A DNA stretch of 32,464 bases. It comes from Crocinitomicaceae bacterium. GTDB lineage: Bacteria; Bacteroidota; Bacteroidia; Flavobacteriales_D; Crocinitomicaceae. A model generated the notes under the pieces. The model worked only from the letters and a program-made list of their open reading frames with translations, had not been told where the DNA came from and made no database searches. Both the position numbers and the translations under genes were made by a program. Shown one piece after another: positions 18,005-27,201 of this stretch. The stretch lies in assembly GCA_023957475.1 (NCBI GenBank), contig JAMLHA010000002.1, positions 1 through 32,464 on the forward strand, in the 5' to 3' direction. Every line of letters begins with the position of its first letter. Within the stretch, counting starts at the first letter, position 1.

Positions 18005-18036
18005 CAAATGTATTATTTAGAATTAATCTAAACAAT
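18005..18036 (-). promoter_or_regulatory. Promoter of the methyltransferase gene
   Basis: Read leftward, ATTG (18036-18033), a 20-base spacer and TACATTTG (18012-18005) match the Bacteroidetes promoter layout. The start codon follows 14 bases later, so the leader is short. Confidence 0.65.
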
Positions 18037-18062
18037 AAAATAATTAGTTATTTGCAAAAAAA

Positions 18063-19073
18063 TTAAAATCCTTGAACGCCGTTTACAGTTGTGTATTTTA
18101 AAATATTTTTCTTGTCAGGATAAATACGAGCAAAAGCAGATTGAACAGCAAGCGTACCTTCATGGAATCCACAAAGTATCAGTTTTAATTTGTTTTTGTA
18201 AGTGTTAATGTCACCAATAGCATAAATACCAGGAATATTGGTTGAATAATCTTCTGTATTCACCTTAATGGCTCCATTTTCAATATCCAATCCCCAGTTT
18301 GCAATTGGTCCTAAAGACGGTTTTAAACCAAATAAAGGGATAAAATGATCAGTTTCTTTTGTTACTTGATCTCCGCTGTTATGTTTTATAACAACATTTT
18401 CAAGCTTTTCACCTCCGTTTAAACCAACTACTTCTGCTTCTGTAATTAGTTTGATAGCTCCAGCTTCTGCTAAATTGATAACTTTTTGAACAGAATCTAA
18501 ATGTCCTCTAAAAGAAGCAGAGCGGTGAACAAGAGCCACTTCACTCGCAATTTTTTTATCAGCTAAGTAGATTGCCCAATCCAATGCAGAGTCGCCTCCT
18601 CCAGCAATCACACAGCGTTTTCCTCTATAAAATTCAGGGTCTTTTATGATGTATTCTACTCCTTTATCTTCAAAATCAACGATATTTTCAATTGGTGGTT
18701 TTCTTGGCTCAAAAACACCTAATCCACCTGCAATCATGACAACAGGAGCAATGTGTTGGGTTCCTTTTATAGTTGTGACAATAAATTTATCATCATCAGC
18801 TTTATCGATTGATACTGCTGCTTCACCTAATGTAAAACCAGGCTTGAATGGAGCTGCTTGTTCCATTAAATTAGTGGTTAAATCTCCTGCTAAAATAGAA
18901 GGATATCCAGGTATGTCATAAATTGGTTTTTTAGGATAAATTTCCGAACATTGTCCTCCAGGTTGTGGAAGAGAATCAATTAAATGACATCTGAGTTTTA
19001 ATAAACCAGCTTCAAAAACTGTAAATAGTCCAACCGGACCAGCACCAATAATTATAATATCTGTTTCAATCAT
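18063..19073 (-). CDS. Ferredoxin/flavodoxin-NADP reductase, thioredoxin-reductase-like type
   Basis: The 336-residue flavoprotein has FAD motif GAGPVG at 9-14, LPQPGGQCSEIYPKKPIYDIPGYP, an NADP-binding AGGGDSALDWAIYLA near 155-170, and the C-terminal IYAIGDINTYKNKLKLILCGFHEG. It lacks the redox CxxC of thioredoxin reductase, so it belongs to the YumC-like ferredoxin-NADP reductases, which move electrons between NADPH and ferredoxin or flavodoxin. The partner is not encoded nearby. A -7 element (TAATTTTG, 19104-19097) and an adjacent inverted repeat, GTTAAA-N8-TTTAAC, lie just upstream, so it appears to have its own, possibly regulated, promoter. Confidence 0.9.
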   Translation of the reverse strand: MIETDIIIIGAGPVGLFTVFEAGLLKLRCHLIDSLPQPGGQCSEIYPKKPIYDIPGYPSILAGDLTTNLMEQAAPFKPGFTLGEAAVSIDKADDDKFIVTTIKGTQHIAPVVMIAGGLGVFEPRKPPIENIVDFEDKGVEYIIKDPEFYRGKRCVIAGGGDSALDWAIYLADKKIASEVALVHRSASFRGHLDSVQKVINLAEAGAIKLITEAEVVGLNGGEKLENVVIKHNSGDQVTKETDHFIPLFGLKPSLGPIANWGLDIENGAIKVNTEDYSTNIPGIYAIGDINTYKNKLKLILCGFHEGTLAVQSAFARIYPDKKNILKYTTVNGVQGF

Positions 19074-19096
19074 CTTGAGGTTCCATTTTCTGACTG

Positions 19097-19124
19097 CAAA
19101 ATTAGTTAAAACAAATGGTTTAAC
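19097..19124 (-). promoter_or_regulatory. -7 element and adjoining inverted repeat before the ferredoxin-NADP reductase gene
   Basis: Read leftward, TAATTTTG (19104-19097) is an exact -7 match. Directly upstream, 19105-19110 GTTAAA pairs with 19119-19124 TTTAAC around 8 bases, in the place where a regulator would block the polymerase. No good -33 TTG is present, consistent with an activator-dependent or weak promoter. Confidence 0.5.
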
Positions 19125-19146
19125 CTTAAAAAAATGAACAAATCTA

Positions 19147-22100
19147 CTACCTCATTAAGGTGATATTTCCTTTTATAATATTATGTCCACCATCAATACA
19201 ATCAACCTCTAAGTAGTAATCGTAAACATCTGGATCGAGTAATTTTCCTCTAAAAGTTCCATCCCAACTACCATTTCTGTCAGTTGTTTCAAAAACAAGT
19301 TCACCCCAGCGGTCATAAATTCTAAATAAAATACTGCTTAGCATAGCTCCATACACACGTATAACATCGTTTTCACCATCGTTGTTTGGAGAAAATGCAT
19401 TGGGGATAAAAACAAATGGTTCCGCACAAACAAATGGATATGCTTTTACCCAAACGGTGTCTTTTTTCTGACAAACACCATCTGTAATAATTACTGTATA
19501 GACGGTTGTTTCATCTACAGATGCCGTTGTTGTTTGATGTGTTGGATAATCTATATTTGTTGGTGGTAACCATAGGTAGTTGTATCCATTGGGTTTTACA
19601 TTGAGCGTTGTTTGTCCTCCAGTAGGAACTACATTAGGAGTTGCCCAAGCATGAATAAGTGAGTCAGGAATGTCTCCAACAGCAATCCAAATGGAATCAT
19701 TGGCAACACAACCATTGGTAGCAGTTGCGGTAACATAAACATATTGCGATTGTTGAGGTTTAACTGTTACTTGATTGGTTCCTTGACCACTCAAAATACC
19801 ATCGTTAGCACTCCATGTATAGGCGAAATTGATGCTTGGATTTGTGCTAATTGCTGTAAGATTTGATAGTTCTCCCAAACAAAGCGTATCATCTCCAAAT
19901 AATTGAATACTGGAACCTATAAAATCGACTATGATACTATCTATTTTTGAACAACCAGGGTTAGAAGCTTTAACGTAATAAACTGTAGGGTCGGTAGGTG
20001 TAACAACAAAATTTGAATCGGTTAAATCAATATTTAGAACAGGGCTGAATGTCGGGTTTGTACTCCACTCAAAGTTGGAACCAGTTCCATTGGTATAGGC
20101 TGTTAATGTAATGGAAGTAGGTACACACAATACTTGATTTGGGCTTGTGTTTAATTGTAAAGAATCTGTAACCGTAATAGTAATTTCGGCACTATCTGTC
20201 ATTAAACAAATACTATCTGTTACATAAAGTTTTACTGTATAAATACCTGGAGAGTTATAGGTTATAGTTGGCTCAAAAATAGTGCTTGAAGTAGTACCGT
20301 TGCCAAAATCCCATAAATAAGAATCAGATGCCGAAGAAAAGTTGTTTAATGTGACACTGTAAGATGCGCAACCTAACGTTTGATTTGTTGTAAATTCAGC
20401 GTTGGGCATCAAGTTAAAATCAAATTTGAATAAAATATTGTTGCAATTTGTACTTAAATTATAGTTGGAATGTGCGCCTGGAGTCGTTGGGAAGTCAGAA
20501 TTTCCAGGACAACCGCCACATACAGATTGATAAACAATCCCATTCTTATCAAATCGTGAAGTTCCGCCATCTACGTGTTCTTTGGATAAATTTCCTCCAA
20601 GATAACTGGCATACAGTACATCAGAGAAATCTCGTTTTAGTACAAAAAGATAAAAGTCAAACCCATTGGGTGAATTGGCTTGAAAAGCGTCTGAAGTAAC
20701 TGGCATTCCGGATAGGGCAGATGATTGTAAAATGTTTGCTCCCCATCCACTGGTGTAGATGTTTCCACAAATATCAACCATAAAGGCTGATGGAGAAATA
20801 TTGATGGTAGAAGAACCGTTTCCAAATACGGTAGAGTGTTCAATACCTGTTAATGTTTCGTTTAATTTTGCAATAAATTGAGAACTACCTGGATTGGAAT
20901 ACGCAGAATTAATAACAGGAAATCCACCTCCAGCACTTTGTCCCAACACAAATACTTTATCATTTCTATCAATTTCAATAAAAAACACTTGATCGAGATT
21001 AGGTGTTCCAACGTATGTTGCTTGTATGATGGACTGACCGTTTGGAGTCAATTTGAAAACAAACCCATCTGTTTTTCCTCCATTATAACTGCTTTGCCAA
21101 CCTCCTGTCGTGCCAGGAATATTTGTAGAACTTGTTCCTCCTCCAACTACAACATTGTATGATGAATCTATTTTAACTGAGTAACAAGCGTCGTTGTCAG
21201 ATCCACCATAGTAAGATGACCAAAGTAAAGATGATAAATCGGAACTTAATTTGAATACGACACCATCTTGCCCTCCTGCTAAAGTCGGTTGGAATGCATT
21301 TAATGTGGGAAAATCGGTTGAACGTGTACAAGATGCTACGATACAATTGTCAAATTGATCAAGCATTACTTCTCCTCTAAATTGGTCGCCGTAATTGTTT
21401 GTTAGTGAATCATACGAAGCAAATGAGCCATAATTTCCAGAACTTAACTTGTAATTTAAACCATCATTGGCTGAGCCTCCGAAATAGGTTGAACCAAGTA
21501 GATTGTGTCCGTTTGTGGATAATTTTGCAACGTATAAATCAGTACCTGTCCCTGTGTAATATACTCCGTTATAGTAAAAATTTGAATTTGCAGTACCACC
21601 ACCATGTGAAGGTTGATACCCGTTAACTATTGGGAAATCCGTACTTGATGTAACTCCGAATAAATAAAGATTATCGTTTTTGTCCGCGATTAAGCTGTGC
21701 ACTGTTTCTGTTCCGTTATTGTTATTACCACCTCCAAGAAAGGTTGTCCAAAGCATCGTTGTTCCATCGGCTGAATATTTAGAAATAAACACGTCTGTAA
21801 TTCCGTAACCTGCACCTGAGGGAACTGTGAAATTAGAGCTAACATCAAAGGCGTTGGCATCTGGTGTTGGGTAACTGTTTCCATAAATTGTACCACCTGA
21901 AAAAGCACTTCCATCGTGTGCATAGGTTGCCGTCATTCCGAAATTATCAGTTACCGAACCGCTATAAGTTGCAAAAATTAAAGTTGGGTCAATCACCAAT
22001 TGAACAGTGGGGTCGTATTTACCTAATTTGAAGGATAATTGATTTCCTTTTAATACAAATTCACAAGGTATTTCGATGATTTTACCATTTTTAATTTGAT

Positions 22101-22710
22101 AGGCATACGGTTTTTCCTCGATGATTTGTCCAGCAATGGTGTGTACATTCAGTTTTCCTTTTTGGTCAATAAAAGACTTATCGTGTCCGGCTAACTCAAT
22201 TTTAATTTGATTGGGGTCAACATTGGGGCGAAGATGAAACTCGTATTTTAACTGCGTTTCTTGCTCAATTAACTTTAAGTCAATGCCATCATACAAATTT
22301 CCTAGAACAGCTTCTGTATATCCTCTAACATCGTTAGCCCATTTTGATTGGTCATTTCCAATAAAATAGTTGTAATAAGCAGTTGTTTTACCACTTTTTT
22401 CGATAGAAGTAACTGTGTTAGAATGTAAAAAATTAAAGTGAACAACTTGTTGCTTATTGTTTGTATTTAGCTTGGTTGACTTTCCCAAATGTGCTTCTTC
22501 TGTGGCGCTATAATCTTGCATGTGAAAGATAAACTTGTGTTGTTGCACCCACATGTTTCCTCCTTGAAAGCTTGATTTAAACAGTACTTGTTCATCCCAC
22601 TGACCTTTGTTTTCGATAAAAGCATGGTGAATAGAATGGTTGTGCTGAATTTCTTGTGCAACACTTGTAAAGGATAAAATATATAAGAAAAGATGTAAAT
22701 AAATTCTCAT
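19147..22710 (-). CDS. T9SS type B cargo: DUF7948, beta-propeller-like repeats, PKD domain, gliding-type C-terminal domain
   Basis: A secreted protein of 1187 residues. After the signal peptide (cut near AQ-19) comes a DUF7948-like domain (about 25-250: HAFIENKGQWDEQVLF). Residues 250-760 form SBBP/propeller-like repeats (YLGGSSDND-like: TTFLGGGNNNN, STYFGGSANDG, SSYYGGSDNDA, ASYLGGNLSKE). A PKD domain follows (YLWDFGNGT, about 770-850), then Ig-like segments to about 1090, and the type B C-terminal domain (VFIPNAFSPNNDGENDVIRV, FRIYDRWGELVFET, GTFRGKLLDPDVYDYYLEV). That domain directs export by the T9SS and attachment to the surface, often with PorP/SprF-like partners. The protein is probably a surface adhesin or exopolymer-binding protein. 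The next gene upstream in transcription is rluA, 108 bases away. Confidence 0.92.
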   Translation of the reverse strand: MRIYLHLFLYILSFTSVAQEIQHNHSIHHAFIENKGQWDEQVLFKSSFQGGNMWVQQHKFIFHMQDYSATEEAHLGKSTKLNTNNKQQVVHFNFLHSNTVTSIEKSGKTTAYYNYFIGNDQSKWANDVRGYTEAVLGNLYDGIDLKLIEQETQLKYEFHLRPNVDPNQIKIELAGHDKSFIDQKGKLNVHTIAGQIIEEKPYAYQIKNGKIIEIPCEFVLKGNQLSFKLGKYDPTVQLVIDPTLIFATYSGSVTDNFGMTATYAHDGSAFSGGTIYGNSYPTPDANAFDVSSNFTVPSGAGYGITDVFISKYSADGTTMLWTTFLGGGNNNNGTETVHSLIADKNDNLYLFGVTSSTDFPIVNGYQPSHGGGTANSNFYYNGVYYTGTGTDLYVAKLSTNGHNLLGSTYFGGSANDGLNYKLSSGNYGSFASYDSLTNNYGDQFRGEVMLDQFDNCIVASCTRSTDFPTLNAFQPTLAGGQDGVVFKLSSDLSSLLWSSYYGGSDNDACYSVKIDSSYNVVVGGGTSSTNIPGTTGGWQSSYNGGKTDGFVFKLTPNGQSIIQATYVGTPNLDQVFFIEIDRNDKVFVLGQSAGGGFPVINSAYSNPGSSQFIAKLNETLTGIEHSTVFGNGSSTINISPSAFMVDICGNIYTSGWGANILQSSALSGMPVTSDAFQANSPNGFDFYLFVLKRDFSDVLYASYLGGNLSKEHVDGGTSRFDKNGIVYQSVCGGCPGNSDFPTTPGAHSNYNLSTNCNNILFKFDFNLMPNAEFTTNQTLGCASYSVTLNNFSSASDSYLWDFGNGTTSSTIFEPTITYNSPGIYTVKLYVTDSICLMTDSAEITITVTDSLQLNTSPNQVLCVPTSITLTAYTNGTGSNFEWSTNPTFSPVLNIDLTDSNFVVTPTDPTVYYVKASNPGCSKIDSIIVDFIGSSIQLFGDDTLCLGELSNLTAISTNPSINFAYTWSANDGILSGQGTNQVTVKPQQSQYVYVTATATNGCVANDSIWIAVGDIPDSLIHAWATPNVVPTGGQTTLNVKPNGYNYLWLPPTNIDYPTHQTTTASVDETTVYTVIITDGVCQKKDTVWVKAYPFVCAEPFVFIPNAFSPNNDGENDVIRVYGAMLSSILFRIYDRWGELVFETTDRNGSWDGTFRGKLLDPDVYDYYLEVDCIDGGHNIIKGNITLMR

Positions 22711-22734
22711 TGAGTAGTCTCTTTCTGCTAAAGT

Positions 22735-22754
22735 ACATCTTTTTTTTTAGATGT
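22735..22754. other. Hairpin with T8/A8 loop upstream of the type B cargo gene
   Basis: ACATCT (22735-22740) and AGATGT (22749-22754) flank a run of eight T. It lies in the 108-base gap between the rluA stop and the cargo gene start. It is not a standard terminator, since the T-run is in the loop; it may be a 5' leader structure or operator for the cargo gene. Confidence 0.4.
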
Positions 22755-22818
22755 AAAAATAATATAAAGTTTATTTTAAATATTGAATACGAATAGTACG
22801 AAGCGCTCAATAAATAAA

Positions 22819-23880
22819 TCAGCTATCCAATTCTTCATTCTTCGTGTAATTCCTCCATTTATCCAATATTTGCTGATATCCAGTTGGTAGTTCTGAGTTA
22901 AACTCAATAAATTCATTTTTAGTAGGATGCATAAAACTAATTGTTTTAGCGTGCAAAGCTTGTCCATCTATTAAATCAAAACAATTTTGAACAAACTGAC
23001 TGTATTTATTATTGGTTGTTCCTTTTAAAATTTTATCTCCACCGTATTCTAAGTCATTGAATAGGGTGTGACCAATGTGTTTCATGTGAACACGAATTTG
23101 GTGTGTTCTTCCAGTTTCCAATTTGCATTCAACCAATGTTACCAATTCAAAACGTTCTAAAACTTTGTAATGAGTCACAGCATGTTTTCCATGATCTCCC
23201 TCTGGATAAACCATAAAAACTTTTCTATTCTTCAATGAACGACCAATATGCCCTGTTACGGTTCCGTCTTCTTTTACATCTCCCCAAACCAACGCCCAAT
23301 ACCTGCGTTCTACAGTTCTATCAAAAAACTGTTTAGCGAGGTGATTTAACGCATATTCGGTTTTTGCCACGACTAATAAACCAGTAGTGTGCTTGTCTAA
23401 ACGATGCACCAGGCCAGGCCGACCATAATAATCTTGTGTTCGATGAGGTAAGTTGTCAATGTGGTAAACCAAGGCATTGACCAATGTTCCTCTGTAATTT
23501 CCCAATCCTGGGTGAACAACCATGTTAGATGGCTTATTAACCACCAATAAATCATCGTCTTCGTATGGAATTTCCAAAGGAATATTTTCTGGAATTAAAT
23601 CCAATTCTTGAACAGGGAATGGCAATACTAAGGTAATGACATCATTGGGTTTCACTCGATAGTTTTGCTTGACTTTAGTGCCATTTACAAATATAAAACC
23701 GTTTTTGGCCGAATTTTGAATACGATTTCGTGAGGTATTGGGCAAACGATCCATTAAATATTTGTCAATGCGAATCATGAACTGACCAGGATCAACAACT
23801 ACTCGGTGATGCTCGTATAATTCTTCCTCTTCTCCTAATTCTAATTGTTGCTTTTCTTTTTCGTCTATATTGATTTTCAT
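22819..23880 (-). CDS. RluA-family 23S rRNA pseudouridine synthase (RluD-like)
   Basis: The 353-residue enzyme isomerises specific uridines in RNA. It has an S4 RNA-binding domain (about 34-90: IRIDKYLMDRLPNTSRNRIQN, GFIFVNGTKVKQNYRVK) and the catalytic domain with VNKPSNMVVHPG and the signature GLVHRLDKHTTGLLVVAK, catalytic D162, then CKLETGRTHQIRVHMKHIGH. S4 plus this domain is the RluC/RluD layout; RluD, acting on helix 69 of 23S rRNA, is the more likely specificity, but the sequence alone does not prove it. An N-terminal acidic extension of about 30 residues is present. Its start overlaps the type A cargo gene by ATGA, so translation is coupled. Confidence 0.93.
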   Translation of the reverse strand: MKINIDEKEKQQLELGEEEELYEHHRVVVDPGQFMIRIDKYLMDRLPNTSRNRIQNSAKNGFIFVNGTKVKQNYRVKPNDVITLVLPFPVQELDLIPENIPLEIPYEDDDLLVVNKPSNMVVHPGLGNYRGTLVNALVYHIDNLPHRTQDYYGRPGLVHRLDKHTTGLLVVAKTEYALNHLAKQFFDRTVERRYWALVWGDVKEDGTVTGHIGRSLKNRKVFMVYPEGDHGKHAVTHYKVLERFELVTLVECKLETGRTHQIRVHMKHIGHTLFNDLEYGGDKILKGTTNNKYSQFVQNCFDLIDGQALHAKTISFMHPTKNEFIEFNSELPTGYQQILDKWRNYTKNEELDS

Positions 23881-26150
23881 TTCGACTTCACAACTTTATA
23901 GGTTTTGGATAAATTGGTAGAAGTTTTAACAAAATAGATACCATCCGGATGATTGGATAAGTCTATTTCATTTGTAGATGTTGTTAGCAATAACTCTCCC
24001 ATCATTGAATAAACGAAAATATCTCCAATTGGTTGATTTTCATTTGTCTGAATGTAAAACTTGCCAGTTGAAGGATTGGGATAAATAACCAATGGTGTTG
24101 ATGCTGCAATTGTTGATTGAATACCTAATTCTGCATCTAAAGCTGTAGAAAATATAGGTCGAATCATTACAGAACCTTTTATTTGAGATTGTTCCCAAGT
24201 TGCACCATTGTCAACGCTAAAATAAGTGTTTTGATGTTTATCTGTATTTTGATCCAGTCCAACACCTAATCGCAAAGCATCAATTTGTTTCCAACCGATG
24301 TAAAACGTACCCGAAACAGGGACTTTTACCGTATCTTTAGTGAAATAAGAAACAAATGAATTCATGCCATATCCATAAGAAGGTTGGCGTAAGAAAAGCG
24401 GATTATCTTGGTATAAAATCGTTCCGGGCTTACCTCCATTGTCTGCCCAAATTGTCAACTGAAACAATTTGTTAGTAACATCATTTACAGTTGGAACAAA
24501 ATGAATGTAGGCGCCAATAATAGAGTCTGCTTCATAAGGTGTGTAACGAATTGCTAATTGTGATTGTGTTCCTTGAGGACCATAAGCCAATTCGGCACTA
24601 CCATCGTCATACGCATAATAATTTCCAAAATATTGAGTAGAGTAGGTTGTGTCATTTGGTAAATAATTAGAACCCACTGGGACAGAAACACTTGTTATAA
24701 TATCAAAAGTTTGTTGCGTTCCAGCTTTAGTTGGGTCAAACTGATAAGAAGAAACATCGTGTTTTGAGTAATATGTTGTACGAGGTTGATAATCTGGAAT
24801 TGTTTGTGTTGGTGGATTGTAATTTGCGATTACTTGTCCGTTTAAATTGACCGCTCCTTCTAATGCACCATTGTATTTTATTTCAATTTTCCCACCACCT
24901 GCAGAAGTGATGTTAGCACCACCGTTTAAGTAACTATTTCTAACAGTCAAAGGCACTTCTGTTGACATTTTTCCAGAAGGATTGTTTTTGTAATGATCCC
25001 ACGGAACAGAAGTATAATCTTTTAATAGTGAAATTATTGGGTACGACATGGCAAAATCTTCAATTAACGTATCTTGATACCCGGAGAAGGTTCTTACTTT
25101 GACATAATCTAAATGAAAATGATCCAATGCACCTGAGAGCCCACCATAATTTTTGAATCGGAACTGAAAGGCATTTGTAAAATAAGCCATGTTGTTTATT
25201 GGAACTTGCGCTACTTTGAATTCACTAACAGCACCACCGTTAGTACTCCATTGCCAACGCCATTCTTGAGCGGTAACATCGTAAAATTCCAATATAAGAG
25301 AGTCGGTAGATTCAGGAGCATCACCCAATCCTTGTTTTTGGTATAAAAATGTTATGTATAAACTATCAGCAGGTAAATTTCCAGATAAATCAATCGGTTT
25401 AGATGTTAAATAATCTGCAAATCCAGATAGAGCTGTTCCCATTTGATACGGATATCCTTTACTGTCAATACCATCAAAGGTCATAACTCCAATAGACCAA
25501 GGGTCTTTTGCAAAACGATAATTGTGATAAGCATCATCATCTATCCAATATTTAGAAGGATCCATAACATGAGCAAAAAATACTCGAGCAGAATCTTGCA
25601 CTATATCTGGTCCGACAACCCATATTGTATCAGGAGTGTCAGTAACACCAACGGTATCAAAAATAAAGTAAGCAGGGTAAACAGTAGTACTTTGATAATC
25701 AACAGGGTAATTAGATAAATCACCTACCTTTATTGACTTGCCAGGAAAATTTGTAATGGTTGCTGTAGAAGTATTGATATCAAACGTTTTTCTAAATGTT
25801 TGTTGTGTAGTGTATGTAGTGTCTTTTGACAAAGGATTGTTGCTCAAATCTGTTAATTTATAATACAATGTAGATGTTACACCAGGATCAGAAAAATCGG
25901 CATTGTATTGTTGAATTCTATTTTTAGAGAAATCGTCAAACAATGGTAAAGAAAGCGTGTCAACCGAATAAATAAACGTACTGTCAATTGAACTAGAACC
26001 ACCCTTTTCTTGGAAGAACGTTCCTTTTTTATTGATTAATTCAACATTGTGTGTGATAGGTATAACACCTTCACCTACTTCTTGTGAAAAAGATAGATTA
26101 ATTGAAATGATACTAAGTAATAAAGTTGTTAGTTTAAGCTTCATTGACAT
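23877..26150 (-). CDS. T9SS type A cargo protein of unknown function
   Basis: This 757-residue secreted protein has a signal peptide (MKLKLTTLLLSIISINLSFSQ) and a C-terminal type A sorting domain (VIYPNPSTGKFYIQ, IFVYSMMGELL, IDLSNHPDGIYFVKT, KTYKVVKSK). The middle is beta-rich, with a jelly-roll-like stretch (LSGNLPADSLYITFLYQKQGLGDAPESTDSLILEFYD), but I recognise no catalytic motif. I chose ATG 26150, four bases after the stop of the PASTA gene. Upstream in-frame codons (to 26276) lie inside that gene and encode no signal peptide. It sits between the PASTA and RluA genes with overlaps, so the three form an operon. Its role may be in the cell envelope, but this is inference from neighbours only. 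Confidence 0.88.
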   Translation of the reverse strand: MSMKLKLTTLLLSIISINLSFSQEVGEGVIPITHNVELINKKGTFFQEKGGSSSIDSTFIYSVDTLSLPLFDDFSKNRIQQYNADFSDPGVTSTLYYKLTDLSNNPLSKDTTYTTQQTFRKTFDINTSTATITNFPGKSIKVGDLSNYPVDYQSTTVYPAYFIFDTVGVTDTPDTIWVVGPDIVQDSARVFFAHVMDPSKYWIDDDAYHNYRFAKDPWSIGVMTFDGIDSKGYPYQMGTALSGFADYLTSKPIDLSGNLPADSLYITFLYQKQGLGDAPESTDSLILEFYDVTAQEWRWQWSTNGGAVSEFKVAQVPINNMAYFTNAFQFRFKNYGGLSGALDHFHLDYVKVRTFSGYQDTLIEDFAMSYPIISLLKDYTSVPWDHYKNNPSGKMSTEVPLTVRNSYLNGGANITSAGGGKIEIKYNGALEGAVNLNGQVIANYNPPTQTIPDYQPRTTYYSKHDVSSYQFDPTKAGTQQTFDIITSVSVPVGSNYLPNDTTYSTQYFGNYYAYDDGSAELAYGPQGTQSQLAIRYTPYEADSIIGAYIHFVPTVNDVTNKLFQLTIWADNGGKPGTILYQDNPLFLRQPSYGYGMNSFVSYFTKDTVKVPVSGTFYIGWKQIDALRLGVGLDQNTDKHQNTYFSVDNGATWEQSQIKGSVMIRPIFSTALDAELGIQSTIAASTPLVIYPNPSTGKFYIQTNENQPIGDIFVYSMMGELLLTTSTNEIDLSNHPDGIYFVKTSTNLSKTYKVVKSK

Positions 26151-26154
26151 TTTA

Positions 26155-26940
26155 TTATTTATTTGCATGTACAGTAATGGTTGATCCACTTGAGAATGTG
26201 GCGCCTTCAATATATTCTGGACTTTGAGAATATACTTTGGCAGAACAAGTATCTGCACTTGTGACACATCCATCACAGATTACAACCAAACTAACATTGA
26301 TATCAGTAGATAAACGATTTTTTACATCACATATTGTAAGACCCATCAAATCAGGTATCATTTGTGTTTCATCAGAAGATTTTTTACCAACAATTAACGT
26401 GATTGTAGAACCGATTGGAATTTTATCTTTGGCATGAACAGATTTCCCTTTATACAATTGTTCAACAACAGCACCAGCAGATTCAACAGAAGGTGTATAA
26501 GATATGATGTATTTAAGCCCGCTATTTTTCAATACACTTTCTGCAAATCGTTGAGATTTATCGATGCAGTTGGGCATTTCAATTAATTGCGATTTTTTTG
26601 AGATTTTAATTTTTATGACACGACCTTCTTTGATGAAAATTTTTGAATTGGCACTTGGCAATGGGTCTTGAGACAATACAGAACCTTCTGGTTTGGAAGG
26701 GTCATAAACTGTTTCAGAAACTTCATAATTCAAGCCAATTTTATCTAAGATAGCTTTAACTTCTTTTTCATTGTTACCAACTAAATTGGGAACTTCAATT
26801 TTTTCTCCGTGATTTGTATAAGAGCTCAAATAGATGTTTACAATAAAGAACACACAAATATAAGCGATGATAATTAAACCAACATTTACTATGAACTTCT
26901 TTGTAAAAATGAAATTTTTTAATTTTTGAGGTAATCCCAT
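26155..26940 (-). CDS. Membrane-anchored protein with three PASTA domains
   Basis: The 261-residue protein has a short cytoplasmic tail, one transmembrane helix (about 15-40, FIVNVGLIIIAYICVFFIVNIYL) and three PASTA domains (about 50-120, 121-190, 195-260), which bind peptidoglycan fragments or beta-lactams in other proteins. It lacks a kinase or transpeptidase domain, so it is a stand-alone PASTA protein, as in many Bacteroidota. The third repeat has four cysteines (CDVKNRL, CDGCVTSADTC), possibly disulfide-linked outside the cell. The ATG at 26940 is preceded 30 bases upstream by TATCTTTG (26977-26970), a -7 match; the in-frame alternative at 26961 is TTG. It heads the PASTA/type A cargo/RluA operon. 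Confidence 0.9.
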   Translation of the reverse strand: MGLPQKLKNFIFTKKFIVNVGLIIIAYICVFFIVNIYLSSYTNHGEKIEVPNLVGNNEKEVKAILDKIGLNYEVSETVYDPSKPEGSVLSQDPLPSANSKIFIKEGRVIKIKISKKSQLIEMPNCIDKSQRFAESVLKNSGLKYIISYTPSVESAGAVVEQLYKGKSVHAKDKIPIGSTITLIVGKKSSDETQMIPDLMGLTICDVKNRLSTDINVSLVVICDGCVTSADTCSAKVYSQSPEYIEGATFSSGSTITVHANK

Positions 26941-26969
26941 AATTTTATATTTTGAACTCAAACAAAGAA

Positions 26970-26977
26970 CAAAGATA
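26970..26977 (-). promoter_or_regulatory. -7 element of the PASTA/type A cargo/RluA operon
   Basis: Read leftward this is TATCTTTG, an exact TAnnTTTG match 30 bases before the PASTA gene's ATG. No TTG at the normal -33 distance is visible. Confidence 0.55.
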
Positions 26978-27133
26978 GAATTTCTATTTTTAAAATGATT
27001 TAAATAAATAATTTGTTTTTTTTAATCTTAAATCAAAGTCCAAAAGAACAATCAAAATTTGGCTTAAATAAAGACTATAGTTATTAACAATTTCATTAAT
27101 TTTTAAAGAAAAATAAATTTTTTTTTGATTTGT

Positions 27134-27166
27134 TTAACGTTAACACATTTGTATGTTCTATATTTG
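27134..27166 (+). promoter_or_regulatory. secDF promoter region: palindrome TTAACGTTAA and -7 TATATTTG
   Basis: TATATTTG at 27159-27166 is an exact -7 match, 36 bases before the ATG. At the -33 position lies the perfect 10-bp palindrome TTAACGTTAA (27134-27143) instead of TTTG; the nearest TTTG (27129-27132) would leave a 26-base spacer. The rest of the 261-base divergent gap (26941-27201) is AT-rich with no further recognisable feature. Confidence 0.5.
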
Positions 27167-27201
27167 CGACTTTGTAAATAAAAATAACGAAATAAACTAA
27201 C

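Noticed and set aside
18063..19073. Thioredoxin reductase
   Set aside because: The redox-active CxxC pair is missing; the motifs fit the ferredoxin-NADP reductase branch.
22776..22967. Small minus-strand open frame at the end of the rluA gene
   Set aside because: It overlaps rluA in another frame and shows no recognisable domain or start signal.
26151..26276. N-terminal extension of the type A cargo gene
   Set aside because: It overlaps the PASTA coding region in another frame and encodes no signal peptide; the ATG at 26150 restores a typical one.
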